NCBI GenBank assembly: GCA_030848545.1
Contig: JAVDCA010000004.1
Coordinates: 186,001-250,000 of the forward strand
Origin: Astrobacterium formosum
GTDB taxonomy: Bacteria; Pseudomonadota; Alphaproteobacteria; Rhizobiales; Xanthobacteraceae
DNA length: 64,000 nucleotides
Direction: 5' to 3'
The translations under genes and the position numbers were made by a program. Numbering within the stretch: position 1 is the first letter of the stretch; every line of letters starts with the position of its first letter. Below are positions 46,689 through 56,755 of this stretch, piece after piece. The notes beneath the pieces are model-generated. The model saw nothing but the letters and a program-made list of their open reading frames with translations, did no database searches and had not been told where the DNA came from.

Positions 46689-47495
46689 TCAGCCCTGCGC
46701 CAGCTCGGCGAGGCGGGCCGAGATGCCGGTGTGGAGGAAGTCGGCGTCGGCGCCCACGGTGACGAAGCGGAAGCCCTTCGCCTGAGCGGTGCGCATCTGC
46801 TCGATATTTGAACAATAGATGCCCGGGCACTTGCCGGCCGCCTTGGCGGCGGCGAGGACACGGTCGAGCACGGCGGCCACCGCCGGCGTGTAGGGATTGA
46901 CCTCGGCGCCACGCGAGAGGGCGACGGAGAGATCGTAAGGGCCGAGGAACAGCCCGTCGATGCCATCCGTCGCCGCGATCGCCTCCACATTGGCGAGCGC
47001 GGTCGCGGTCTCGATCATGACGAAGATGAAGCTCTCCTGGTTGCCGGCCTGGAGGTAGGCATTGGCATCAGTGACGCCCGAGAGCGCCATGGCGCCGATC
47101 GGTCCCCAGCTGCGCGTGCCCATCGGCGGATATTTGGTCGCCGCCACCAAGGCTTCGGCGTCGGCGACAGTGTCGATCATCGGCGCGATGATCACCGTCG
47201 CACCATAGTCGATGGCGCGCGCGGCGCCGGCAAAATCGCCGACCCCGATGCGCACGCAAGCGGCGGCGCCGCCCTGCACCAGCGAGGCGATGCCCGGGAA
47301 AGTCGACGTCGTGTCCCACAGTCCGTGCTGCTGATCGATGACGACCCCCGAGAGGCCTTCGCGTGCCATGGCTCCCGCGAGCGGCGGCGAAGGGATGAAG
47401 GACCAGCCGACACGCACGGTTTCGCCTTGGCGCAGCCGTCGTGCCAGCGAGAAGGGGGGTCGATCAACACCGGATTCGCGAATCACTTCATCCAC
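46689..47495 (-). CDS. HpcH/HpaI-family aldolase
   Basis: A 268-aa class II aldolase of the HpcH/HpaI (citrate lyase beta-like) family, which cleaves or forms 2-keto-3-deoxy acids with pyruvate. Seen: GVVIDQQHGLWD, in place of the DxEH motif common in the family, AACVRIGVGDFAGAARAIDYGATVIIAPMID, then GTRSWGP and the metal-binding FVMIETATALANVEAIAATDGIDGLFLGPYDLS. The product specificity cannot be read. Its start overlaps the DUF1476 stop by eight bases, so the two are translationally coupled. Confidence 0.88.
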   Translation of the reverse strand: MDEVIRESGVDRPPFSLARRLRQGETVRVGWSFIPSPPLAGAMAREGLSGVVIDQQHGLWDTTSTFPGIASLVQGGAAACVRIGVGDFAGAARAIDYGATVIIAPMIDTVADAEALVAATKYPPMGTRSWGPIGAMALSGVTDANAYLQAGNQESFIFVMIETATALANVEAIAATDGIDGLFLGPYDLSVALSRGAEVNPYTPAVAAVLDRVLAAAKAAGKCPGIYCSNIEQMRTAQAKGFRFVTVGADADFLHTGISARLAELAQG

Positions 47496-47811
47496 TCGTT
47501 TTGATCGCCGCGATCGCTTTTTCCATCAGCTCGTCCATCGTGCGGCGGATTTGATGGTCGGACTGCGCGATCCCTCGCGCGTCGAAATCCTGGCGCAGCT
47601 TGTTGAATACGTCGTGGTCGCCGGGTTCCTCGAAATCGGCGGCGACGATTTCCTTGGCGTAGGCTTCGGCTTCCGCGCCCGTGAGACCGAATTTTTCCGC
47701 CGCCCAGTGTCCCAGCATTTTGTTTCGTCGTGCACTCGCCTTGAAACGCAGCTCCTCGTCGCGCGCGAACTGCTTTTCGAAGCCTTCCTGGCGCTTGTCG
47801 AACGTCGTCAT
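47488..47811 (-). CDS. DUF1476 protein (ATPase inhibitor zeta-like)
   Basis: A 107-aa helical protein beginning MTTFDKRQEGFEKQFARDEE, then LRFKASARRNKMLGHWAAEKFGLTG and the end MDELMEKAIAAIKTSG. This is the DUF1476 family, whose Paracoccus member is the zeta subunit that inhibits the F1Fo-ATPase in the alphaproteobacteria. ATG 47811 is set by GGTGGAG upstream. It is divergent from purC and coupled to the downstream aldolase gene. Confidence 0.9.
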   Translation of the reverse strand: MTTFDKRQEGFEKQFARDEELRFKASARRNKMLGHWAAEKFGLTGAEAEAYAKEIVAADFEEPGDHDVFNKLRQDFDARGIAQSDHQIRRTMDELMEKAIAAIKTSG

Positions 47812-48116
47812 GGCTCCACCCTTGAAATTGTTAAGAACACGTTGTCTTTTTTGCCGGACTCGGCCGCTTTGCATACCCATGCGACCCCGTCAAGGCAACC
47901 TCCCGACACCGTGTCAAAGTGGTCATTGCAGGAACCAGGACCAAGGACTATCTCGATTGTGCTCCGCACTACGTTCGGGTAGGTTCCGGGGTGCGGGTGA
48001 AGTGGGGCGCGCGTCTGGAAAGTTGAGCGCCGATTCGATCCGCCGCCGCGGACCAAAATTATGAAAACTGGAGCCTCGGCACCAAAATGGACTTCCTCAA
48101 GCCACGGTATACTCCG
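47812..48116. other. Divergent DUF1476/purC promoter region
   Basis: This 305-base gap has no gene I can support. It must hold both promoters. There are no clear palindromes. An in-frame ATG at 48087 would add ten residues to PurC. Confidence 0.45.
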
Positions 48117-48884
48117 ATGAGCCGCCGTCGCCGCGTCTACGAGGGAAAGGCGAAGGTCCTCTACGAGGGTCCCGAACCCGGCACCTTGATCCAACACTTC
48201 AAAGACGATGCTACCGCCTTCAACGCCAAGAAACACGAGGTGATCGAAGGCAAGGGGGTGCTCAACAACCGCATCTCCGAGTACGTCTTCCAGCACCTCA
48301 ACAATATCGGCGTGCCGACCCACTTCGTGCGTCGGCTCAATATGCGCGAGCAATTGATCCGCGAAGTGGAGATCATCCCGCTCGAAGTCGTCGTGCGCAA
48401 CGTCGCCGCCGGTTCGCTGGCGACGCGGCTCGGCATCGAGGAAGGCACGCAGCTGCCGCGCTCGATCATCGAGTTCTACTACAAGAACGATGCGCTCAAC
48501 GACCCGATGGTGTCTGAGGAACACATCACCGCCTTCGGCTGGGCGACCCCGCAGGAGATCGACGACGTCATGGCGCTCGCCATACGGGTGAACGACTTCC
48601 TGTCCGGCCTCTTCCTCGGCGTCGGCATCCGTCTGGTCGATTTCAAGATGGAATGCGGTCGGCTGTGGGAAAACGACATGATGCGCATCGTCGTCGCCGA
48701 CGAGATTTCGCCCGATAGCTGCCGCCTGTGGGACATCAAGTCCAACGAGAAGCTGGACAAGGATCGTTTTCGCCGCGATCTCGGCGGCCTGATCGAGGCC
48801 TACACGGAAGTCGCGCGGCGTCTCGGCATCATGGCCGAGGGCGAGCGCGTGCAGGCCACCGGGCCGGTGCTGGTGAAGAGCTGA
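48117..48884 (+). CDS. purC: SAICAR synthetase PurC
   Basis: A 255-aa enzyme of purine synthesis that joins CAIR and aspartate. The start [26 protein letters not shown] matches the family well, hence ATG 48117 over 48087. Further blocks are [51 protein letters not shown] and [14 protein letters not shown] with the catalytic DFK. It is first in purC-(Uma2)-purS-purQ. Confidence 0.96.
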   Translation: MSRRRRVYEGKAKVLYEGPEPGTLIQHFKDDATAFNAKKHEVIEGKGVLNNRISEYVFQHLNNIGVPTHFVRRLNMREQLIREVEIIPLEVVVRNVAAGSLATRLGIEEGTQLPRSIIEFYYKNDALNDPMVSEEHITAFGWATPQEIDDVMALAIRVNDFLSGLFLGVGIRLVDFKMECGRLWENDMMRIVVADEISPDSCRLWDIKSNEKLDKDRFRRDLGGLIEAYTEVARRLGIMAEGERVQATGPVLVKS

Positions 48885-48914
48885 GACTGAAGGGGGCGTC
48901 GCGAGAGGCCGTCG

Positions 48915-49490
48915 ATGGGTGTTCCCGTTGTCGAAACCGGACCGATGACCGTGGAGGACTTTTATGTCTTCACGGACGCGCGTCCGGATAACGAAAAGTG
49001 GGAGTTGATCGACGGGGAGCCGGTGATGCAAGCGTCGACCAGCAGTCAGCATCAACGCATCGTCGGCAACCTGCTCTTTGGTCTCGGACAGGCCCTGAGG
49101 GCCTCGTCGCCGTCTTGGCAAGTCATGCCGGGCATCGGGCTGCGGCTTTCGAACATCAAACGCCCCGAGCCGGATGTGATTGTTCGTCCGAAGGGGCACC
49201 CAAAGGGCGATCCATTCGCTCGCGACTGCGACGATGCCGTCGCCGTGTTCGAAATATTGTCGCCATCGACGCAGGAACTCGATCTGCGTTGGAAGCGGGG
49301 CGCCTATACGGCCTTGCCAGCCTTGGCGCATTATGTCGTTGTTGCTCAGGATGCCGTGGAAGTCGTCGTCTTCGCCCGCAGCATGGGCTTCGCCGAGCGG
49401 CGCCTGCGCGCCGGCGACACTCTTGAACTGCCCGAACTCGGAATTTCCTTGCCGGTCTCCGAAATCTTCAGTGATACAGGTCTCCTCTGA
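48915..49490 (+). CDS. Uma2-family (DUF820) putative nuclease
   Basis: A 191-aa PD-(D/E)xK-type protein. The DUF820 order is clear: FYVFTDARPDNEKWELIDGEPV, STSSQHQRIVGNLLFGL, KRPEPDVIVRP with the catalytic Asp, AVFEILSPST with Glu, and RWKRGAYTALPALAHYVVVAQD with Lys. The active-site residues are all present, so it should be a competent nuclease fold. No biological role is known for the family. It is inserted between purC and purS, a normally tight pair, and its codon use looks less G+C-biased than its neighbours, suggesting transfer. Confidence 0.85.
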   Translation: MGVPVVETGPMTVEDFYVFTDARPDNEKWELIDGEPVMQASTSSQHQRIVGNLLFGLGQALRASSPSWQVMPGIGLRLSNIKRPEPDVIVRPKGHPKGDPFARDCDDAVAVFEILSPSTQELDLRWKRGAYTALPALAHYVVVAQDAVEVVVFARSMGFAERRLRAGDTLELPELGISLPVSEIFSDTGLL

Positions 49491-49520
49491 GACTTGCTCG
49501 ACCCGAACATTGGATAACCC

Positions 49521-49760
49521 ATGAAAGCCCGCGTCACCGTCACCCTCAAATCCGGCATCCTCGACCCTCAGGGCAAGGCGATCGAAGGCGCCTTGAAGTC
49601 GCTCGGCATCTCCGGCGTCGCCAGCGTCCGCCAGGGCAAGGTGTTCGACATCGAAATGGAAGGCGGCGACCCTGCGACGGCAGAGGCCGCGCTCAAGGAA
49701 GCGGCCGACAAGCTCCTGGCCAATACGGTGATCGAGAATTACCGCGTCGAGATCGTTTGA
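49521..49760 (+). CDS. purS: FGAM synthase subunit PurS
   Basis: A 79-aa subunit of formylglycinamidine synthase that bridges PurL and PurQ. It has the typical ARVTVTLKSGILDPQGKAIEGALKSLGI, VRQGKVFDIEME and AADKLLANTVIENYRVEI. It is 15 bases before purQ; purL is not in the window. Confidence 0.96.
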   Translation: MKARVTVTLKSGILDPQGKAIEGALKSLGISGVASVRQGKVFDIEMEGGDPATAEAALKEAADKLLANTVIENYRVEIV

Positions 49761-49775
49761 GGCTTGGTCCGCACC

Positions 49776-50480
49776 ATGAAATCTGCCGTTCTCGTCTTCC
49801 CCGGCATCAATCGCGAAACCGACATGGCGCGGGCGCTCACGCTCGTGACCGGCAACGCCCCCACCATGGTCTGGCACGCCGACACGTCGCTGCCGGCCGG
49901 GACCGATCTCGTGGTCGTGCCGGGCGGCTTCTCCTACGGGGACTACCTGCGCTGCGGTGCTATCGCGGCGCGTGCCCCGATCATGGATGCGGTGCGCGCC
50001 TATGCGGGGCGCGGCGGCCTCGTCCTCGGCGTCTGCAATGGATTTCAGATCCTGTGCGAGTCGGGGCTTCTGCCCGGCGTGCTGATGCGCAATGCGCGTC
50101 TGAAATTCATCTGCCGCGACGTCTTCCTCAAGGTCGAGCATTCGGATAGCCCGTTCACCCGCGGCTACAATGCCGGCCAGGTGATCCGCGTGCCGGTCGC
50201 CCACGGCGAAGGCAACTATGTGGCCGACGACGACACCATCGCGCGCCTGGAAGGCGGGGGCCGCGTCCTCTACCGCTATTGCTCGCCTGACGGCGCCATC
50301 GACCCCGCGTGGAACCACAATGGTGCCATCAATTCCATCGCGGGCATCGTCAACGAGCGCGGCAACGTGCTGGGTATGATGCCGCACCCGGAAAACCACG
50401 TCGAGGCCGCCATCGGCTGCACCGACGGGCGCGGCCTGTTCGCCGGCCTCGCGGCGCATCTGGAAGCCGCCGCGGCATGA
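49776..50480 (+). CDS. purQ: FGAM synthase glutaminase subunit PurQ
   Basis: A 234-aa class I glutamine amidotransferase that supplies ammonia for FGAM synthesis. The nucleophile elbow GVCNGFQIL (Cys at about residue 88), [13 protein letters not shown] and the terminal catalytic His-Glu in GMMPHPENH are present. I chose ATG 49776 ([10 protein letters not shown]) over 49764. It follows purS directly. Confidence 0.97.
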   Translation: MKSAVLVFPGINRETDMARALTLVTGNAPTMVWHADTSLPAGTDLVVVPGGFSYGDYLRCGAIAARAPIMDAVRAYAGRGGLVLGVCNGFQILCESGLLPGVLMRNARLKFICRDVFLKVEHSDSPFTRGYNAGQVIRVPVAHGEGNYVADDDTIARLEGGGRVLYRYCSPDGAIDPAWNHNGAINSIAGIVNERGNVLGMMPHPENHVEAAIGCTDGRGLFAGLAAHLEAAAA

Positions 50481-50581
50481 TTATTGGGCACGGCTGCGCC
50501 GTGGACTTTTGAACCTCTCCGGCCTGAAGGTCGACTGAACTTGGCGAGCCCGCATGCGGGCATCGCCGTTCGGAGCCGACC

Positions 50582-51151
50582 ATGTCCTTCGCGGCCGCAT
50601 TCCCCGCCATTGACGCGGCTCTCTCGCTTCCCGCCGCCATGGCCGGTGGACTTTATCCCTGGGCTTATTGCGTCCTGGCGCTGACCGGCATCGGGGCGGC
50701 CGCCTATGTGGCCGTCGGCCCGGGGCGGCAATGTCTGGCAGGTTACCGTGCGCGGCTGGCGCGCCGGCGGATCGGCCGAGCGCTGGAGCCCGAACGCCGG
50801 TACCGCAGGCTCAGCGATCGGCTCGCCGTCTGCGACACGATCGCCGACCGCGCCGCGCTGGCGAATGCGTGCTGTGACCTCGAATTGTTCGAGGAAGCGC
50901 GGCGGCATTACCAGAACATTCTCGCCCGCCCGCACGGTGCGCAACCCATGTTCATGGAAGGCAAGGCGCGGGCGGAGTACGGTCTCGGCCTCGACGATCA
51001 GGCGGCCATGACGCTCGATGTCCTGCGGGCGCGTTGGCCGCACCACCGTTCTCGCGACCTCCGCCGGCTTTGCGCGCATTCCGCGAAGATGGGCAAGTCT
51101 CGCCCGGTGGGTGCACCATTTCCGAAGCGGTATTTCGGCGAGGCATCGTAG
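50582..51151 (+). CDS. Membrane-anchored TPR-like protein
   Basis: A 189-aa protein with an N-terminal membrane helix (about 25-45, YPWAYCVLALTGIGAAAYVAV), a basic segment (RARLARRRIGRALEPERRYR) and a TPR-like helical part: ALANACCDLELFEEARRHYQNILARPHG, then MFMEGKARAEYGLGLDDQAAMTLDVLRARW. I know no function for this family. ATG 50582 has only a weak ribosome-binding site. It lies 101 bases after purQ on the same strand. Confidence 0.75.
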   Translation: MSFAAAFPAIDAALSLPAAMAGGLYPWAYCVLALTGIGAAAYVAVGPGRQCLAGYRARLARRRIGRALEPERRYRRLSDRLAVCDTIADRAALANACCDLELFEEARRHYQNILARPHGAQPMFMEGKARAEYGLGLDDQAAMTLDVLRARWPHHRSRDLRRLCAHSAKMGKSRPVGAPFPKRYFGEAS

Positions 51152-51267
51152 CCTGGGTCCGATCCCGCCCCTCACCGGGAGGAGCGGTTCGAACGGACGG
51201 GTCGGGGACCACCTGAACCATGTTCCGGGCCTTCCCCGGGAGCCCTGCGGGCGAGGAATCCACGCGC

Positions 51268-51681
51268 CTATTGATCGAGTTCGAAGAGAATCGGCTGAGC
51301 GCCTTCCCACAAGGTCTTGCGGCCCAGTTCGGGCAGCTTGTCGAGGTTGGAGGTCAGCGTGATGAAGTGGTTGCCGGCGAGCTGTCCGACTTTGGACGAG
51401 AAGTCGACGCCGCCGTAGGCCAGCAGAATCTCGGTTTCGCTGATGCCGCCCGGATAGAGAATGATCTGCCCGGGTGCCGGGTGGCTAGTGTGGTTCTCGT
51501 AACCGACGCCGAAGTTGAAGTCCCCCAGCGGGATCCACACGCCTTCTCCCGACCAGCGCACATGCACGATCTGGCCCCGGAAGGGCAGGTGGGCCAGAAA
51601 GGCCTTGGCGGTCTGGGGCGCCTTGTCGGTCTCAAGCCGGCCCTCGAATACGAACGGGCCGGCGGTGATCTTGAGCTTCAT
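51268..51681 (-). CDS. DUF3830 family protein
   Basis: A 137-aa protein of the cyclophilin-like DUF3830 family. It has DKAPQTAKAFLAHLPFRGQIVHVRWSGEGVWIPLGDF, VGYENHTSHPAPGQIILYPGGISETEILLAYGG and GQLAGNHFITL. The function is unknown; members often lie beside amidohydrolases and transporters. Its start overlaps the hydantoinase stop by four bases (ATGA), so it is the seventh and last gene of this operon and probably works with the hydantoinase or its substrate. Confidence 0.85.
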   Translation of the reverse strand: MKLKITAGPFVFEGRLETDKAPQTAKAFLAHLPFRGQIVHVRWSGEGVWIPLGDFNFGVGYENHTSHPAPGQIILYPGGISETEILLAYGGVDFSSKVGQLAGNHFITLTSNLDKLPELGRKTLWEGAQPILFELDQ

Positions 51682-53114
51682 TGTCCCTGTTTCTCCATGC
51701 TGGCAGGCGAGGCTGCGGACCGGCGGATGCTGGCCGGCCGATAGGCGCCGTCACCTTTGTGGCCGACGAGTTCTCCATCGCGGATCATGACACGTCCGCC
51801 CAGGACCACGGTAGTCGGCCAGCCGGTCACGTCCATTCCTTCATAGGGGGTGTAATCGGCGCCGTCATGCAGGTCGGCGTGGCGAATGCGCCGCGTCACG
51901 GTCGGATCCCAGATCGCCAGATCGGCATCGGCACCGACCGTGATCGTGCCCTTTTGCGGATAGAGCCCGTAGGTCTTGGCATGGTTGGTGGATGTCAGGG
52001 CGACGAAGCGCGGCAGGTCGATGCGCCCCTTGACGACGCCCTCCGAGAAGAGGATCGGCAGCCGCGTCTCGACGCCCGGGATGCCGTTGGGAATGTGGCG
52101 GAAGCTCGCGCGGCCTCTGGGGTTGAGCTTGCCGTGGACGTCGTCGTACCGGAAGGGGCAGTGGTCGGACGAGTACAGGTCGAAAATTCCGGTCTCGATG
52201 CCGCGCCAGCATGCGATCTGCTCGTTCTTGTCGCGCGGCGGCGGCGAGCAGACGAATTTCGCCCCTTCCCAGTTCATGCCGTCGAGGTCGTCCGCGGTCA
52301 GCATCAGGTATTGCGGGCAGGTCTCGCCGATCACCTTGACGCCGCGCGTCCGCGCGCGGGCGATCTCTTCGATCGCGGCGCCGTTGGAGACGTGGACGAT
52401 GACGACCGGCACATCGGCGATCTCGGCGAGCGTCAAGGCGCGGTGCGTGGCTTCGCGCTCGACCGCGACCGGGCGCGTCGATGCGTGCGCCCGCGGGGCG
52501 ACGTCGCCGGCGGCTTCGTGGCGGGCGATCAGGAAGCGGATCGCATCCTCGTTCTCGCAGTGGACCATCACGGTCGCGCCGGTCGAGCGGGCGACGTCCA
52601 GCGTCCTGATGATCTCCCCATCGCTCAGCCGCAGCCCCTCGTAGGTCATGAAGACCTTCAGCGAGGAATAGCCATCGGCAACCAGCGCGGGCAGATCCTG
52701 GCCCAGTATGGATTCGCTCGCGTCGCTCAGGATCAGGTGAAAGCTCACGTCAGTGTAGCAGTTGCCCTCGGCAAGCGCGTGATAGGCGTTGAGGGATTCC
52801 CGCAACGGGACGCCCTTCTGTTGCAGGCAGAAGGGCATCACGGTGGTGTTGCCGCCGAACAGTGCCGATCGCGTGCCGCTCTCGAAATCGTCGGCCATGA
52901 CGATCCCGGGCCCGGAGGGCTGGGAAAAATGCACGTGGCTGTCGATGCCGCCCGGCAGCACGAACTTGCCGTCGGCGGCGACGACCTCTGCGCCACCGCC
53001 GAGCCGCTCACCGATCTGGACGATCTTGCCGCCCGTAATGCCGATGTCGGCGCGGAAGACGTCGGACGCGGTCGCGACCGTGCCGCCGCGGATGATCAGG
53101 TCGAATTCGCTCAT
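51678..53114 (-). CDS. Hydantoinase/dihydropyrimidinase-type amidohydrolase
   Basis: A 478-aa metal-dependent cyclic amidase. The metal site is visible: His60 and His62 in GGIDSHVHFSQ, the carbamylated Lys153 in SSLKVFMTYEG, MVHCEN, and DLYSSDHCPF with the catalytic Asp. It opens the ring of hydantoins, dihydropyrimidines or related imides. No carbamoylase is nearby, so the next step is unclear. It is 12 bases after the ABC ATPase gene and overlaps the DUF3830 gene. Confidence 0.9.
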   Translation of the reverse strand: MSEFDLIIRGGTVATASDVFRADIGITGGKIVQIGERLGGGAEVVAADGKFVLPGGIDSHVHFSQPSGPGIVMADDFESGTRSALFGGNTTVMPFCLQQKGVPLRESLNAYHALAEGNCYTDVSFHLILSDASESILGQDLPALVADGYSSLKVFMTYEGLRLSDGEIIRTLDVARSTGATVMVHCENEDAIRFLIARHEAAGDVAPRAHASTRPVAVEREATHRALTLAEIADVPVVIVHVSNGAAIEEIARARTRGVKVIGETCPQYLMLTADDLDGMNWEGAKFVCSPPPRDKNEQIACWRGIETGIFDLYSSDHCPFRYDDVHGKLNPRGRASFRHIPNGIPGVETRLPILFSEGVVKGRIDLPRFVALTSTNHAKTYGLYPQKGTITVGADADLAIWDPTVTRRIRHADLHDGADYTPYEGMDVTGWPTTVVLGGRVMIRDGELVGHKGDGAYRPASIRRSAASPASMEKQGQ

Positions 53115-53126
53115 GTGGTCCTCCCG

Positions 53127-53858
53127 TCAGTGGTGCAGGATCTTGCCGAGGAATGCCGCGGTCCTCGGATTCTGCTGGTGCGAAAAGAAATCCTCGGTGG
53201 GCCGGTCTTCGACGATCTCGCCGCGGTCGATGAAGATCATGCGGGTGGCGACGCTGCGGGCGAAGCCCATCTCGTGCGTCACGATCATCATGGTCATGCC
53301 CTCGCGGGCGAGCCCGGTCATGACGTCGAGCACCTCGGAGATCATTTCCGGGTCGAGCGCCGAGGTCGGCTCGTCGAACAGCATCGCCAGCGGGTTCATG
53401 GCGAGCGCGCGCGCGATCGCGACGCGCTGCTGCTGGCCGCCCGACAGTTGGGCGGGAAACTTGGTCGCATGGTCGGCGAGCCCGACGCGGTCAAGCAATT
53501 CAATGGTCTGCCTGCGGGCGGCATCCTCGGTGCGTCCGAGGACGATGCGCTGCGCCAGCATGATGTTGGCTTCGATCGACAGATGCGGGAACAGTTCGAA
53601 ATTCTGGAACACCATGCCGACGCGGCTGCGCAGGTCCGGCAGGTCGGTGGCCGGATCGCTGACCTCGATGCCGTCGACCCGGATGGAGCCTTTCTGGAAC
53701 GGCTCGAGGGCGTTGACGCACTTGATGAGCGTCGACTTTCCCGACCCCGAGGGGCCGCAGACGACGACGACCTCGCCTTTGTCGACGTGGGTCGTGCAGT
53801 TCTTCAGGACCTCGAACTGGCCATAGTACTTCGTGACGCCGGTGATCTCGATCATCAT
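53127..53858 (-). CDS. Polar amino-acid ABC transporter ATP-binding protein
   Basis: A 243-aa GlnQ-type ATPase. Walker A is GPSGSGKST (about residues 35-43), the signature is [15 protein letters not shown] and Walker B is [15 protein letters not shown], with the switch His in [11 protein letters not shown]. It energises uptake with the permease and binding protein of the same operon, although the genes are separated by dapA and the fused oxidase. ATG 53858 lies five bases after the fused-oxidase stop. Confidence 0.95.
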   Translation of the reverse strand: MMIEITGVTKYYGQFEVLKNCTTHVDKGEVVVVCGPSGSGKSTLIKCVNALEPFQKGSIRVDGIEVSDPATDLPDLRSRVGMVFQNFELFPHLSIEANIMLAQRIVLGRTEDAARRQTIELLDRVGLADHATKFPAQLSGGQQQRVAIARALAMNPLAMLFDEPTSALDPEMISEVLDVMTGLAREGMTMMIVTHEMGFARSVATRMIFIDRGEIVEDRPTEDFFSHQQNPRTAAFLGKILHH

Positions 53859-53863
53859 GGCTT

Positions 53864-56743
53864 TCACCTGAACCGGGATATGGAGAAGGCAGAGACGTCG
53901 CGGCCGGGATCGCGTCCGCGCACCAGGGCAGCGGTGATCTCGCCGACGATGGGACCGAGCGTGAAGCCGTTGGAGGTGACGGCGTTGAAGAAGGCCGGGA
54001 CGTCGGGGTGTTCGCCGAGGATGGGGGCGCCGTCGATATCGATGTTCATGGCTGCCCAGGTGCGGACGACATGGAGCTTGCGCAGGATCGGCAGCACATG
54101 CTGGGCGACCCAGAGATTGCCTTCGATACTCGCCAGGAGGGGACGCGGATGGCCGTGGACCGGATCGAGCCCGGCCGTCCAGCCGCCGCCGATGAGGAAA
54201 CTGCCGTTCGCGGCCTGTTTGAGCGTCAGGTGCCGGCCCGCATGGGCGACCAGATGGGAAATGGCGGGTGCGACCGGTTCGGTGACCGCCATCTGCAGGG
54301 GGGCGCCGAAGACCGGGATGTCGACGCCCAGCATCGCCCCGATGCGGGATGCGAACGCTCCCGCCGCATTGACGATCCGCCGGGCGCGCAGGCGCCCGCG
54401 CGAGGTCTCGACCGTGAACCGGTCGCCGTCGCGGCGGATGGCCGCCACTTCGGTGCGGTCGAAGATGCGCGCCCCCGCGGCGGCCGCCGCCGCGCACACC
54501 TGGTGGGTGGCGACGAGCGGATTTATCTTGCCTTCTTGCGGACAATAGGCCGCGCCGACCAGGGCCCGGGTGAGCGCAGGTTCTCGCTGCCGCAGTTCGT
54601 CGGCGCCGACCACGTGGCATTCGATGCCGACGGAACGCTCGACGGCAGCCTTCTCGTCGAGGAAGCGCAGGTGCTCTTCGGTTTCCGCCACCATCAGGCC
54701 GCCGGTGATCTTCATCTCGAAGTCGGCGCCGCAACGGCTTTCGAGTTTTCGCCACAGGTCGATTGAATCGCGTTGCAGCAGGAGGGTCCGCACCGCCGGC
54801 CGGCCGCCGGCTTCGGCCCTTGGGCCATGGTCGAACGAGAGCAACTGGGCGTGCAGGCTGCCGGCGTTGCCGCCCGACGCCAGCCCGCCCGGGAAGGCAC
54901 GTTCGACGACAGCGACTTCTTCGCCGCCGTCGGCGAGGCATAGGGCGGTCGCAAGCCCGGCGATGCCGGCACCGATGACGAGGGTCGCTACCTCCTGGAT
55001 CGGCAGCGGTTCCGGACAGGGGAGGGGCGGCTGCTGGGGCAGGAGCGCCCGCCTGTGGCCGCCCCACTCGGGCTTCTCGACCGCGAGGGCGGCGAGCGGA
55101 ACAGGTCGCAGCGGCATCTGCGGCGCCAGAAAGCCCTGCGTTTCCGACGCCGGGCGGCCGGCCGTCGCCGCCAGCGTACCACCACAATAGCGACCCTGGC
55201 AGCGTCCCATGCCGGCCCGGGTCAGCCGCTTCAGGGTCGCGATGTCGGGCGGGGCGTGGCGCAGTGCCTCGACCAGTCGGCCGAAGCTCACGCTTTCGCA
55301 GCGGCAGATCACTGTTTCATCGGACATCGCCAGCGACTGCGCGGCCGGCGCGAACATGCTCCACAACGCCGCCTGGAAGGCTTTCGCGCGCGCCAGGCGG
55401 CGACGGGTTTTGTCGTTGCGGATGGCGTCGAGTCCGAGTTTGGCCGCGATCGCGAACCCCGCCAATCGCCCTTCGGCGAGGGCGAGCTGCGCGCCGCCGA
55501 AACGCACCGCTTCGCCCACCACATGGATGTCGCGGAGTGACGTCTCGCCGTCCTCGTCGCACGTGACGCGCAGGCTGCCGTCCGGCGCCACCGCGTGGGC
55601 GCAGCCGAGGAGGCGCGACAATTCGTTCGATGGTCTGAAGTTGCCGCCCAGAAGGACAGTGTCGACCTCGATCGTGCGCGCGCCGGGCGGGCCGGAGATC
55701 GTCACCCGTTCGGTCCGGTCGTTGCCGTCGATCGCGGTGACCACACTGCGCCACCAGATCGGAACCCGTGACTTCTCGATGCGGGCGAGCGTCCGCATGC
55801 CCTTGAGGGCGAGGGCAGGGTCGCTGCTCAGCAGCGCCGCGGCGGCGGAAAAATTGCACCAGGGCGGTGCCGCACTCTCGACAAGGCCCACGACCTCGCC
55901 GCCGGCGGCGAGGATTTCGCCCGTCACCTGGACGTCGAGCGGGCCGTTGCCGGCCACCAGGATGCGCCGGCCCGGCAGCGTCGCGTGGCTGCGCAGCAGC
56001 GTCTGGCAGGCCCCGACGGTCATCACGCCGGGCAGCGTCCAGCCTGGCACTGCGGCGGGGCGTTCGAAGGCGCCGGTGGCGATCACCACCATCTTGGGGT
56101 GGCAGTAGAAGGCGCCTTGCGGTCCGTAACAGCCGATCACGATCTTTTCGTCGTCGTCGCGGCTTGCCCCCCAAACGGTAACGACGGACAGGATATCCAC
56201 CCCCAGCGTCCGGACCTTCGCGACGAGCGCCGCGCCGTCGCGGACCTGCGCGTCCCTGGCGTGGACGGACGTCGCGACCGCGGTGGCGGGCTGCTTGAAG
56301 AACTGCCCGCCGGGGGAGCTGCGTTCATCGACGATGGTGACACGGGCCCCGGCCGCGGCGACGGCCTCGGCGGCGGCAAGGCCACCGGGGCCGGCGCCGA
56401 TCACCAGCACGTCCATGTTCCGGTGCGCGATCGACTGCGGCAAAGCGCAGAGGTCGGCGAGTGTGTCGGAGCGGATGCCGGGTCGCTGCGGCTGGCGCTC
56501 GACGCGCATGCCGTCGGCGACGGGCGTCATGCAGGTCCGTTGGCTGATGCGGCCATCCACGACGGCGACGCATTCGTGGCAGACCCCCATGCCGCAGAAG
56601 AGGCCGTGCGGCTTGCCGGCCGCGCCGGCGGCAACACTGGAGCTTGCGAGGGCCGCCGCGACGCTGATGCCCGCATCGACCTCGCGCGCGACGCCGTCGA
56701 CGAACAGCGTCGGCCTGGGCTTGGTCGAAGCGGGGGGCGACAT
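53864..56743 (-). CDS. Three-part ferredoxin/FAD/FAD amino-acid oxidoreductase fusion
   Basis: A 959-aa polypeptide uniting three subunits. Part 1 (about 1-105) is a HcnA-like [2Fe-2S] domain with Cys50, Cys55, Cys58 and Cys71 (CGMGVCHEC). Part 2 (about 108-540) is a HcnB-like FAD subunit with [12 protein letters not shown] (116-127) and a BFD-like cluster with CRC (about 478) and CQGRYC (about 513). Part 3 (about 580-959) is a DAO-type FAD oxidase ([20 protein letters not shown], then [14 protein letters not shown]). HCN synthase, opine oxidases and D-hydroxyproline dehydrogenase have these as separate subunits. The fusion should oxidise a secondary or D-amino acid to an imine. DapA and transport genes on either side fit this. 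Confidence 0.92.
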   Translation of the reverse strand: MSPPASTKPRPTLFVDGVAREVDAGISVAAALASSSVAAGAAGKPHGLFCGMGVCHECVAVVDGRISQRTCMTPVADGMRVERQPQRPGIRSDTLADLCALPQSIAHRNMDVLVIGAGPGGLAAAEAVAAAGARVTIVDERSSPGGQFFKQPATAVATSVHARDAQVRDGAALVAKVRTLGVDILSVVTVWGASRDDDEKIVIGCYGPQGAFYCHPKMVVIATGAFERPAAVPGWTLPGVMTVGACQTLLRSHATLPGRRILVAGNGPLDVQVTGEILAAGGEVVGLVESAAPPWCNFSAAAALLSSDPALALKGMRTLARIEKSRVPIWWRSVVTAIDGNDRTERVTISGPPGARTIEVDTVLLGGNFRPSNELSRLLGCAHAVAPDGSLRVTCDEDGETSLRDIHVVGEAVRFGGAQLALAEGRLAGFAIAAKLGLDAIRNDKTRRRLARAKAFQAALWSMFAPAAQSLAMSDETVICRCESVSFGRLVEALRHAPPDIATLKRLTRAGMGRCQGRYCGGTLAATAGRPASETQGFLAPQMPLRPVPLAALAVEKPEWGGHRRALLPQQPPLPCPEPLPIQEVATLVIGAGIAGLATALCLADGGEEVAVVERAFPGGLASGGNAGSLHAQLLSFDHGPRAEAGGRPAVRTLLLQRDSIDLWRKLESRCGADFEMKITGGLMVAETEEHLRFLDEKAAVERSVGIECHVVGADELRQREPALTRALVGAAYCPQEGKINPLVATHQVCAAAAAAGARIFDRTEVAAIRRDGDRFTVETSRGRLRARRIVNAAGAFASRIGAMLGVDIPVFGAPLQMAVTEPVAPAISHLVAHAGRHLTLKQAANGSFLIGGGWTAGLDPVHGHPRPLLASIEGNLWVAQHVLPILRKLHVVRTWAAMNIDIDGAPILGEHPDVPAFFNAVTSNGFTLGPIVGEITAALVRGRDPGRDVSAFSISRFR

Positions 56744-56755
56744 CGCGGCGCCGTA

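Noticed and set aside
47808-50459. An 883-aa open frame opposite purC-purQ
   Set aside because: It spans several well-supported genes on the other strand and shows no family features.
51681-54548. A 955-aa open frame opposite the hydantoinase and ABC genes
   Set aside because: It is antisense to conserved genes with visible catalytic motifs and has random-looking composition.
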